From assembly GCA_903912795.1 (NCBI GenBank), contig CAIWIS010000035.1:1-5375 (forward strand): a DNA stretch of 5,375 nt, in the 5' to 3' direction. This stretch comes from an uncultured Bacteroidales bacterium (GTDB taxonomy: Bacteria; Bacteroidota; Bacteroidia; Bacteroidales; Paludibacteraceae). Below the pieces are notes generated by a model. That model had not been told where the DNA came from. It saw only the letters and a list, made by a program, of their open reading frames with translations, and made no database searches. Positions 1 to 5,375 of the stretch are shown one piece after another (within the stretch, counting starts at the first letter, position 1; each line of letters starts with the position of its first letter). Position numbers and translations under genes: made by a program.

Positions 1-150
1 CGTTTTGCATTGTATTTCAGAGAATTGCTAAAAGAGAATATCTATATTTCACCATCTGCCTTCGAAGCTAGTTTTATTTCGGCAGCGCATACAAACGAAC
101 AGTTGGAAAAAGTGTTGGGTACAATAAAAAAGGTTTTGCCAAAAATATAA
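1..150 (+). CDS. hemL: Glutamate-1-semialdehyde 2,1-aminomutase, C-terminal end (partial)
   Basis: An open frame runs in from the left edge and stops with TAA at 148-150, giving the last 49 residues of a protein. The tail contains ISPSAFEASFISAAHTNEQLEK, which matches the conserved C-terminal block of HemL (typically PSAFEAGFVSAAH, followed by an amphipathic helix that closes the protein). HemL is a PLP-dependent cytosolic aminomutase that converts glutamate-1-semialdehyde to 5-aminolevulinate in the C5 route to heme. The catalytic lysine and PLP site lie upstream of the window, so activity cannot be judged here. The usual Gly in EAGF is Ser in this copy. No hairpin terminator follows; instead the promoter of the next gene overlaps the last codons. 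The family call rests on a short but characteristic motif. Confidence 0.8.
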   Translation, partial: RFALYFRELLKENIYISPSAFEASFISAAHTNEQLEKVLGTIKKVLPKI

Positions 151-166
151 TTGAATCATATTTTTG
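135..166 (+). promoter_or_regulatory. Bacteroidota-type promoter of the lipocalin gene
   Basis: TTTG at 135-138 and TATTTTTG at 159-166 are separated by exactly 20 bp. This fits the Bacteroidota housekeeping promoter (-33 TTTG or TTG, -7 TAnnTTTG). The -33 box lies inside the last codons of hemL. Transcription would begin roughly at 171-175, leaving a leader of about 55-60 nt before the ATG at 230. It is the best-formed promoter in the window. Confidence 0.65.
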
Positions 167-229
167 CGTTTTACAAAACTATTGTTTGGTGCTGATTGTT
201 TAGTATTTACACGTAAAAACTATACTATC

Positions 230-754
230 ATGAAACGCACTTTCAAATCGCTTTTTATTGCCTTTGCCAGCATTTTCGGATTAACAGCCTGTGCCGAAAC
301 GCCTCCATCGCCCGATGTAATACGGAATTTTGAGTTAAACAAATACCTGGGCACATGGTACGAAATTGCCCGCTTCGACCACAGTTTCGAACGCGGATTA
401 TCCAATGTTACAGCCAATTACAGCCTTCGACCAGATGGAAAAGTGAAGGTCGTTAATCGAGGATTTAAAACCAAATCAAATACTTGGAGCGAATCAGTTG
501 GAAAAGCTAAATTTGCCGGCAGCAAATCTATTGGTAGCCTGAAGGTTTCGTTCTTTGGTCCGTTTTACGGTGCATACAATATCGTAAAACTCGACGAGAA
601 TTACCAATACGCACTTATTATAAGCAATGGATTTGATTATATGTGGCTGCTTTCGCGCACAAAAACAATGCCCGAAGACATTAAGCAACAATACTTGAAG
701 CGAGCAACCGATTTGGGCTTCGATACCGGAAAACTAATTTGGGTGAAGCAGTAA
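230..754 (+). CDS. blc: Bacterial lipocalin (Blc-like outer-membrane lipoprotein)
   Basis: This 174-residue protein begins with a lipoprotein signal peptide: basic MKR, a hydrophobic stretch, then lipobox LTAC with the lipidated cysteine at residue 21. The mature part is a single lipocalin domain. The first lipocalin signature, YLGTWYEIARF, is at residues 39-49 (invariant G41 and W43). The C-terminal block YMWLLSRT followed by GFDTGKLIWV closely resembles E. coli Blc. Members of this family form an eight-stranded barrel at the outer membrane and bind fatty acids or lysophospholipids; a role in envelope lipid handling is inferred. The frame is open from an ATG at 164, but that codon lies on or before the predicted transcription start and would bury the signal peptide behind 22 extra residues, so I chose 230. 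After the cysteine comes AETPPSP, with no clear K/D/E-rich surface export signal, so a periplasm-facing outer-membrane location is the simpler guess. It ends 5 bp from convergent cdaA. Confidence 0.9.
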   Translation: MKRTFKSLFIAFASIFGLTACAETPPSPDVIRNFELNKYLGTWYEIARFDHSFERGLSNVTANYSLRPDGKVKVVNRGFKTKSNTWSESVGKAKFAGSKSIGSLKVSFFGPFYGAYNIVKLDENYQYALIISNGFDYMWLLSRTKTMPEDIKQQYLKRATDLGFDTGKLIWVKQ

Positions 755-759
755 TCTTT

Positions 760-1542
760 TTATTTTTTCTCCATCATCTCTTCCGACAAAAAATGCTCTA
801 ACTGTTCGGGTTTTACGTTGGTAGTGAGCTGTCCGTTTATTGCCCACGAAATATGTCCAGTTTCTTCGGAAACAATTATGGCAATTGCATCAGAGTTTTC
901 GGTAACACCCAGAGCAGCTCTATGTCGTAAACCAAGACGCTTGGGAATGGACTGATTTTTTGAGATAGGCAAAATACAGGCTGCTGCTTTAATACTTTTA
1001 TTCGAAATAATCATGGCTCCATCGTGCAGCGGACTGTTTTTGAAAAATATATTTTCAATCAATCTGGAACTAATTGTAGCATTAAGTTGCTCCCCCGATT
1101 GTGAGTAAATATCCAAATCGCTATTCCTACAAATAATAATTAAGCCTCCATTGGACGATTTTGATAAACCTCTACAAGCCAACACAATTTGAACCAAATA
1201 AAAGTCGGTGTCTTTGGACTGACTACTTTCGGTATTGAACATTTTCTTGATAAAATTAAACGCACTCCACTTTTGGTGCGAACCTATTTTGGAGAAAAAT
1301 CGACGCAATTCGTCTTGAAAAAGCACAATCAATGCAAAAGCACCTACACTAACAATTCGATCCAGAATGCCTCCAAGCAACTCCATTTTAAAAACATACG
1401 TCACTAATATCCAGCATATTAAAAAAGCCATTACACCCAAAAATATATTAACAGCTCCCGTGCGTTTCAGTAGTTTATACAACTGATAAAGCAAAACCGC
1501 TACCAGAAATATATCAAATATGTCTTTAAAAGTAATCTCCAT
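760..1542 (-). CDS. cdaA: Membrane diadenylate cyclase CdaA (DisA_N domain)
   Basis: This 260-residue protein makes c-di-AMP from two ATP. Three hydrophobic helices lie at about residues 8-24, 31-51 and 57-76, and the last runs into FQDELRRF (75-82), the usual junction to the cytosolic part in CdaA. The DAC (DisA_N) domain covers about 110-240 and carries both active-site motifs: SPLHDGAMII with D174-G175-A176, and LGLRHRAALG with R206-H207-R208. The later SEETG is at 225-229. The length matches CdaA (about 270 residues), not the DNA-scanning DisA. The start is the ATG at 1540-1542, behind a run of A on the coding strand. It lies 46 bp downstream of folP on the same strand with no terminator between, so it is probably co-transcribed. 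No CdaR or GlmM gene adjoins it, unlike in Firmicutes. Small departures from the family are GGLIII where GALIVI is usual (132-137) and a Cys-Arg just after it. The catalytic motifs are intact, so it should be active. Confidence 0.93.
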   Translation of the reverse strand: MEITFKDIFDIFLVAVLLYQLYKLLKRTGAVNIFLGVMAFLICWILVTYVFKMELLGGILDRIVSVGAFALIVLFQDELRRFFSKIGSHQKWSAFNFIKKMFNTESSQSKDTDFYLVQIVLACRGLSKSSNGGLIIICRNSDLDIYSQSGEQLNATISSRLIENIFFKNSPLHDGAMIISNKSIKAAACILPISKNQSIPKRLGLRHRAALGVTENSDAIAIIVSEETGHISWAINGQLTTNVKPEQLEHFLSEEMMEKK

Positions 1543-1551
1543 TTTTTTTGG

Positions 1552-1578
1552 TTTATAAAGTTCTTAAAGTTTGTAAAG
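1552..1578. repeat. Three tandem 9-bp units in the folP-cdaA spacer
   Basis: Three adjoining 9-mers, TTTATAAAG (1552-1560), TTCTTAAAG (1561-1569) and TTTGTAAAG (1570-1578), share TAAAG at their 3' end and TT at their 5' end. They fill most of the 46-bp gap between the folP stop and the cdaA start. On the transcript of these - strand genes they read as repeated CTTTA-rich units. No function can be assigned. They may be a polymerase-slippage microsatellite or a processing or spacing element. Confidence 0.6.
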
Positions 1579-1588
1579 TATCATCACA

Positions 1589-2413
1589 TCAACTCATCAT
1601 CTCATAAATCGCAACTGCCTCTTTGGCTTCTTTTACATCGTGTACCCGCAGAATTTTTGCTCCGGCCATAAGCGCTGCAAAATGAACCGCTGTAGTGCCG
1701 TTTAATGCATTTTCGGGTGTGCAATTTAATGTTTTATAAATCATTGATTTACGCGAAACACCTATTAAAAGCGGCTTTTCCAAAACATTAAATAAATCAA
1801 GATTTTTAAGAAGTTCATAATTCTGTGCTGTAGTTTTGCCAAATCCAAAACCAGGATCTACCAGTATATCTTTCACTCCAAACAAACTTAATTGCGTTAT
1901 CCTTTTTTGCAAAAAATCAAGCACTTCGCATACCACATTATCATAATTTGTCATCATCTGCATGGTCTGCGGATTACCCTTGATATGCATTAATACATAA
2001 GCCACACCTAGCTCAGCAATAGTTTCGAACATATTAACATCGAGGGTTCCTCCACTTATATCGTTAATAATTCCCACCCCGTAGTTTTTCACTACATGAC
2101 TAGCAACCGACGACCGAAAAGTATCAACCGAAATAGGTAAATCGGGAAAGTTTTTCAGAATCATCTCCAACACATCCGACAGTCTTTGTATTTCGTCGAT
2201 TGTACTTACATCAGCAGCTTGCGGACGACTTGAATAAGCACCGATATCCACAATATCAACTCCCTCCAACAACATCTTCTCTATTACCTTGTGTGCATGT
2301 TTCGCCCCCCCTACCCTGCTTCCACTGAAAAAAGAATCAGGTGTAACATTTAGGATTCCCATAACCTTGGGTTGATGTAAATCGATAATTCTGCCAGCGT
2401 AATTTAGAAGCAT
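1589..2413 (-). CDS. folP: Dihydropteroate synthase
   Basis: This 274-residue TIM-barrel enzyme joins p-aminobenzoate to 6-hydroxymethyl-7,8-dihydropterin pyrophosphate in folate synthesis; it is the sulfonamide target. Counted from the ATG at 2413, it shows loop 1 GILNVTPDSF (19-28, with N22), loop 2 DIGAYSSRP (56-64), SVDTFR (95-100, D97), NDISGG (117-122), DPGFGFGK (186-193), SRKS (220-223, K222) and RVHDV (256-260, R256). All expected pterin and phosphate ligands are therefore present. The open frame extends upstream to a TTG at 2428. I prefer the ATG because the protein then starts MLLNYAGRIIDL, the usual length before loop 1, and the predicted transcription start is close by. In loop 2 the residue after RP is Gln (Q65), where Gly is usual. 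It is the first gene of a probable folP-cdaA operon, diverging from gldJ. Confidence 0.95.
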   Translation of the reverse strand: MLLNYAGRIIDLHQPKVMGILNVTPDSFFSGSRVGGAKHAHKVIEKMLLEGVDIVDIGAYSSRPQAADVSTIDEIQRLSDVLEMILKNFPDLPISVDTFRSSVASHVVKNYGVGIINDISGGTLDVNMFETIAELGVAYVLMHIKGNPQTMQMMTNYDNVVCEVLDFLQKRITQLSLFGVKDILVDPGFGFGKTTAQNYELLKNLDLFNVLEKPLLIGVSRKSMIYKTLNCTPENALNGTTAVHFAALMAGAKILRVHDVKEAKEAVAIYEMMS

Positions 2414-2444
2414 ACAAACGCAATTCAAAAAAAATAATTATTTG

Positions 2445-2452
2445 CAAAAATA
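2445..2452 (-). promoter_or_regulatory. Putative -7 element for the folP-cdaA operon
   Basis: The - strand reads TATTTTTG here, a perfect TAnnTTTG box, which would start transcription near 2438, about 25 nt ahead of the folP ATG at 2413. No TTG or TTTG -33 box is visible at the usual 17-23 bp further upstream, so the call rests on the -7 element and its position alone. Confidence 0.45.
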
Positions 2453-2697
2453 AGAAAAATACTGATACTACGTTATTAAATAGGTAAACATTATGTTTCG
2501 TTATTTGACACAACTAGCACTTAAGACATTATATATTTGATTTACATATCATTAAATTGAATACGAATCCTATTTTTATATTTACAACTGACTTTTTAAG
2601 CAAGATAGAATTGTAAAAATTTTGATTTAAAACAATTTTCATGATTTTAAATAAAACAAAAAAGCAAATTATATAAGTGTTTGTAAAAAAAAAATGT

Positions 2698-2705
2698 TAT
2701 TTTTG
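2698..2705 (+). promoter_or_regulatory. Putative distal -7 element for gldJ
   Basis: TATTTTTG fits TAnnTTTG exactly and is followed by GCG, as in the lipocalin promoter. The nearest upstream TTTG (2680-2683) is only 14 bp away, shorter than usual. A 10-A run at 2685-2694 precedes it. Transcription from here would give a leader of about 115 nt before the gldJ ATG. Confidence 0.4.
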
Positions 2706-2735
2706 CGCTACTATTCATGTTGATACTACTGAATT

Positions 2736-2822
2736 ATGAGAAAAGTGCCTATTTTTGTAATAAAAACAGGCCTGATTAACTATTTTTTCTCGATAAATAG
2801 AAATAAAAAGATTGATAAATAA
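2736..2822 (+). CDS. Possible 28-residue upstream ORF in the gldJ leader (weak)
   Basis: ATG at 2736 opens a frame of 28 codons ending with TAA at 2820-2822, 6 bp before the gldJ start. The peptide begins MRKVPIFVIKTGLINYFF and ends in a lysine-rich tail. It resembles no family I know and its codons look like the surrounding AT-rich spacer. It would be read only from the distal -7 element, because the proximal element lies inside it. A frame this short can easily arise by chance, so this is a candidate leader peptide and no more. Confidence 0.12.
   Translation: MRKVPIFVIKTGLINYFFSINRNKKIDK
2750..2757 (+). promoter_or_regulatory. Putative proximal -7 element for gldJ
   Basis: This is a second perfect TATTTTTG, 52 bp downstream of the first. 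The closest upstream TTG (2720-2722) is 27 bp away, longer than usual, so the -33 match is poor. Use of this element would give a leader of about 65 nt. Confidence 0.35.
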
Positions 2823-2828
2823 GATTGT

Positions 2829-4280
2829 ATGAAGATTAGAACATTAACTAAAATTGCTGTTTTTACGCTGGTAATAGCTGCAGTGTTTGCATTTGGCAAA
2901 AAAAACAAAGGCGCTTCTTCCGTTACCGGTTGGAAATATAACGACCCAGCAGGGACTGACTTTGTTGTAAAAGAAGGACTTAAAACACAAACGCCTATGG
3001 GCATGGTTACTATCGAAGGTGGATCGTATACTATTGGTGAAAAAGCTGAATTTGTGACTCAACCACGCGACAACCGTCAACGTCGTATCACAGTTAGTTC
3101 GTTTTACATGGATCAATATGAAATTAGAAATATTGATTGGCGCGAATATTCAAACTGGATGAAAGTAGTTTTTGATAAATCGTCACCTCAACTAGTAAAA
3201 AAAGCAACTCCCAACGTAAACACATGGCGTGAGCAACTTGCTTATAATGAGCCTTATCTTCAGAATTATTTTTCACACCCTTCGTTCAACAACTACCCTA
3301 TTGTAGGTGTAACGTGGGAACAAGCAGTGGATTATTGCGCATGGCGTACCGACCGTGTTAACGAATTAGCTCTTGTTAATGCAGGAATTATCGTTGCTCC
3401 AAATTTTGCTTCGCTCGAAAACATGCCTTATGATTCCATTCGGTCAAGTTTTATTTTCAACACACAAAAATACCTTTTACAAAACTCATACAACCCAACT
3501 CCGGGAGTAAAAGCACGTCGAAGAGCAAACCAATCATCGCCTAAAGTAGATATGGCAGATGGTATTATGTATTCGGATTACCGCTTACCTACTGAAGCTG
3601 AATGGGAATATGCAGCTTATGCCATTTCGTCGGATGCTAACGACATAGTTGCCGAAGGAAAGATTTACCCTTGGGCTGGTCAGCAAACTCGTAAAACCGA
3701 CCGCAAAAACATGGGACGCATACAAGCCAACTACGTTCGTGGACGTGGTGACATGGGTACTTCAGGTATTGCAAACGACCGTGCAACCATTACTACTTCA
3801 GTAGATGCTTATTTTCCAAATGATTTTGGACTATTCAACATGGCTGGTAACGTAAACGAGTGGGTATTGGACGTTTATCGCGCTTCAAGTTTTGATGATG
3901 TATCGGAATACAACTCATTCCGTGGTAATGTATACATCAAACAAAAAGTAAGTGGAAAAGATACTTTTGGCAGAGATATGTTTGAAGTAGACTCGTTAGG
4001 ACGAATTGCTTTTGAAATTACCGAAGACTTACGTAACTTTAAAGATCCAGATCCAAATTCAAAGATTCCAAATGATACGCTTGATATAAGTGATGTGCTT
4101 CGTCCGGTAATTAACGAAAAATCGCGCATTTACAAAGGTGGATCTTGGAAAGACCGTGTATATTGGTTAAATCCTTCTACTCGTCGCTATTTAGACCAAA
4201 GCATGTCGGCTAACGATATAGGCTTCCGCTGTGCCATGAGTATGATTGGAGACATTCCACAAGGCAAGAAAAAAAGGTAA
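2829..4280 (+). CDS. gldJ: GldJ-type gliding motility / T9SS-associated FGE-like protein, without a lipobox
   Basis: This 483-residue envelope protein has a formylglycine-generating-enzyme (SUMF1) fold. A signal peptide (about 1-21, likely cut after AVFA) leads to TGWKYND (33-39), which resembles the start of mature Flavobacterium GldJ. FGE-fold blocks follow: MVTIEGGSYTIG (59-70), FYMDQYEI (92-99), YPIVGVTWEQAVDYCAWRTDRVNE (156-179), YRLPTEAEWEYAA (251-263), NDFGLFNMAGNVNEWVLD (331-348), and KGGSWKDR to GFRCAM (436-470). Only two cysteines exist (C170, C468), and neither matches the catalytic pair of true FGEs, so a structural role is inferred. GldJ is known to support GldK, gliding and type IX secretion. 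F. johnsoniae GldJ is longer (about 560 residues) and is a lipoprotein; no cysteine exists near this N-terminus. The gene stands alone, not beside gldKLMN, and ends in a strong terminator. A GldK/PorK-type paralogue is the main alternative. Confidence 0.82.
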   Translation: MKIRTLTKIAVFTLVIAAVFAFGKKNKGASSVTGWKYNDPAGTDFVVKEGLKTQTPMGMVTIEGGSYTIGEKAEFVTQPRDNRQRRITVSSFYMDQYEIRNIDWREYSNWMKVVFDKSSPQLVKKATPNVNTWREQLAYNEPYLQNYFSHPSFNNYPIVGVTWEQAVDYCAWRTDRVNELALVNAGIIVAPNFASLENMPYDSIRSSFIFNTQKYLLQNSYNPTPGVKARRRANQSSPKVDMADGIMYSDYRLPTEAEWEYAAYAISSDANDIVAEGKIYPWAGQQTRKTDRKNMGRIQANYVRGRGDMGTSGIANDRATITTSVDAYFPNDFGLFNMAGNVNEWVLDVYRASSFDDVSEYNSFRGNVYIKQKVSGKDTFGRDMFEVDSLGRIAFEITEDLRNFKDPDPNSKIPNDTLDISDVLRPVINEKSRIYKGGSWKDRVYWLNPSTRRYLDQSMSANDIGFRCAMSMIGDIPQGKKKR

Positions 4281-4290
4281 GCAAAAAATT

Positions 4291-4324
4291 AAGCACCTGT
4301 TTGAATAAAGCAGGTGCTTTTTTT
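4291..4324 (+). terminator. Intrinsic terminator after gldJ
   Basis: AAGCACCTG (4291-4299) pairs perfectly with CAGGTGCTT (4311-4319). Two A-T pairs and one G-T wobble can extend the stem inward, leaving a GAATA loop. Seven T residues (4318-4324) follow. It starts 10 bp past the gldJ stop and should separate gldJ from asnS. Confidence 0.9.
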
Positions 4325-4359
4325 ATGTCAAAAATAACACGTATATCAATGAAATTTAG

Positions 4360-4367
4360 TAATTTTG
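4360..4367 (+). promoter_or_regulatory. Putative -7 element of asnS
   Basis: TAATTTTG fits TAnnTTTG and lies just beyond the gldJ terminator, about 52 bp before the asnS ATG, so the leader would be about 45 nt. No TTG is visible at the -33 position. The need for a promoter after the terminator supports the call. Confidence 0.5.
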
Positions 4368-4419
4368 TAGGCTAAAAACGTAAAAAAGTAGATTTATAAC
4401 ATATCGCTCATAAATTATC

Positions 4420-5375
4420 ATGACAAGAACAATTATTGCCACTGCCTTAAAAAGCACAGATTATGGCAAAACTATCAACATTAAAGGGTGGGTACGCACA
4501 CGCAGAGGAAACAAAAACGTTAGTTTTATTGCATTAAACGATGGTTCAACCATCAATAACATACAGGTAGTTGCCGATAATGAAAAAATGGGCGAAGAAT
4601 TTTTAAAACCAATCACTACTGGTGCTTGTATAAGCGTTACTGGTATTTTGGTTGAATCCTTAGGAAAAGGCCAATCGGTTGAAATTCAAGCTGAAGAAAT
4701 CCAAATTTACGGTGGTGCCGACCCCGAAACTTATCCATTGCAGAAAAAAGGTCACACCTTGGAGTTTTTGCGCGAAATAGCTCACCTTCGTCCACGCACC
4801 AATACTTTTGGAGCTGTGTTACGCATTCGTCACCACATGGCACAAGCCATTCACCGCTTTTTTCACGAGCGTGGTTTCTTTTATGTACACACGCCAATTA
4901 TTACAGGGTCGGACTGCGAAGGAGCTGGACAAATGTTTCAGGTTACAACCTTAAACATGTACGATTTAAAGAAAGATGAAAAAGGCTCAATCGATTATAG
5001 CCGCGATTTTTTTGGAAAACAAACAAGCTTAACCGTATCGGGTCAGCTCGAAGGCGAATTAGCTGCTATGGCCTTGGGTTCAATATATACTTTTGGCCCT
5101 ACTTTCCGTGCCGAAAATTCGAACACACCGCGTCACCTAGCTGAGTTTTGGATGATTGAACCCGAAGTGGCATTCAACGAAATAGCTGAAAACATGCAAT
5201 TAGCTCAGGACTTCATTCAATATTGCATTCAATGGGCATTGGACAATTGCAAAGAAGACCTCGACTTTTTAAGCGAAATGTACGATAAAGAATTGTACGA
5301 GCGATTGAATTTTGTTGTAAACAACGATTTTAAACGCTTAGCGTATACCGAAGGTGTTGAAATACTAAAAGCGGC
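4420..5375 (+). CDS. asnS: Asparaginyl-tRNA synthetase, N-terminal two-thirds (partial)
   Basis: The frame opens at ATG 4420 and runs off the right edge after 318 codons. It encodes a class IIb aminoacyl-tRNA synthetase that charges tRNA-Asn with asparagine in the cytosol. The N-terminal OB-fold for the anticodon (about residues 17-100) contains INIKGWVRTRRGNKNVSFIALNDG. The catalytic domain starts near HLRPRTNTFGAVLRIRH (122-138). Then come THTPIITGSD-like residues (VHTPIITGSDCEGAG), a lysine/acid insertion before DFFGKQTSLTVSGQLEGE, and motif 2, FRAENSNTPRHLAEFWMIEPE (229-249). The insertion and SGQLEGE favour AsnRS over AspRS. Motif 3 lies beyond the window. The leader lacks a Shine-Dalgarno, and the gene appears independently transcribed. 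Confidence 0.95.
   Translation, partial: MTRTIIATALKSTDYGKTINIKGWVRTRRGNKNVSFIALNDGSTINNIQVVADNEKMGEEFLKPITTGACISVTGILVESLGKGQSVEIQAEEIQIYGGADPETYPLQKKGHTLEFLREIAHLRPRTNTFGAVLRIRHHMAQAIHRFFHERGFFYVHTPIITGSDCEGAGQMFQVTTLNMYDLKKDEKGSIDYSRDFFGKQTSLTVSGQLEGELAAMALGSIYTFGPTFRAENSNTPRHLAEFWMIEPEVAFNEIAENMQLAQDFIQYCIQWALDNCKEDLDFLSEMYDKELYERLNFVVNNDFKRLAYTEGVEILKA

Larger units (their letters stand above)
2414..2828. other. Intergenic region between divergent folP and gldJ
   Basis: These 415 bp are very AT-rich and hold no convincing gene. On the left is the folP -7 element. On the right are two perfect TAnnTTTG elements (2698-2705 and 2750-2757) facing gldJ. Between them, a 13-bp palindrome AAACATTATGTTT lies at 2486-2498, the 7-mer CGTTATT occurs twice (near 2471 and 2499), and a 10-A tract spans 2685-2694, just upstream of the first gldJ-side element. 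A 28-codon frame (2736-2822) ends 6 bp before gldJ. I see no tRNA, hairpin terminator or known riboswitch. Confidence 0.6.

Noticed and set aside
201..208. TAGTATTT as a second -7 element for the lipocalin gene
   Set aside because: It lacks the TTTG core, and its spacing to the upstream TTTG (185-188) is only 12 bp; the 135-166 promoter is far better.
1189..1407. Forward frame of 72 codons inside cdaA
   Set aside because: It lies antisense to the membrane and linker part of a clear CdaA and has no promoter or family features.
2428..2428. TTG at 2428 as the folP start (279 residues)
   Set aside because: The ATG at 2413 gives the usual N-terminal length, and the extra NCVC residues match nothing in the family.
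2486..2498. 13-bp palindrome AAACATTATGTTT upstream of folP as an operator
   Set aside because: Six-base arms of mostly A and T are expected by chance in 400 bp of such AT-rich DNA. There is no second copy or known regulator to match it.
2844..3116. Reverse-strand frame under the 5' part of gldJ, and a similar one at 3875-4129
   Set aside because: Their products have no recognisable family features, and gldJ on the other strand has a full set of family blocks; these are shadows.
4637..4897. Reverse-strand frame within asnS
   Set aside because: It lies wholly within the conserved AsnRS OB-fold and catalytic sequence and has no family features of its own.

Overview
This AT-rich window looks like ordinary chromosomal DNA from a member of the Bacteroidota. 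The grounds are a GldJ-type gliding/type IX secretion protein, a folP gene next to a CdaA-type diadenylate cyclase, an AsnRS with a long insertion before motif 2, A/T-rich translation leaders without Shine-Dalgarno sequences, and several copies of the Bacteroidota -7 promoter element TAnnTTTG. The class cannot be fixed from the sequence alone. A gliding or T9SS-bearing member of Bacteroidia or Flavobacteriia fits best.

Layout from left to right: the last 49 codons of hemL (tetrapyrrole synthesis, + strand, 1-150); a lipocalin lipoprotein gene, blc-like (+, 230-754), with its own promoter overlapping the hemL tail; a convergent two-gene unit on the - strand, folP (2413-1589) followed by cdaA (1542-760), whose end lies 5 bp from the end of blc; a 415-bp intergenic region between the divergent folP and gldJ starts, holding promoter-like elements for both sides; gldJ (+, 2829-4280), closed by a strong intrinsic terminator (4291-4324); and the first 318 codons of asnS (+, 4420 to the window end), with its own promoter-like element.

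The genes are mostly housekeeping or envelope genes. The lipocalin is predicted to sit on the outer membrane, GldJ acts at the envelope with the T9SS/gliding machinery, and CdaA is a membrane-bound maker of c-di-AMP. FolP and CdaA appear to share a transcript. Reading both strands, I found no mobile element, CRISPR array, RNA gene, toxin-antitoxin pair or defence system.

The points most worth a second look are that this GldJ has a signal peptide but no lipobox cysteine, that its formylglycine-generating-enzyme fold lacks the catalytic cysteine pair, that cdaA is coupled to folP, and that a 9-bp tandem repeat fills the folP-cdaA spacer. I see no convincing undescribed system here.
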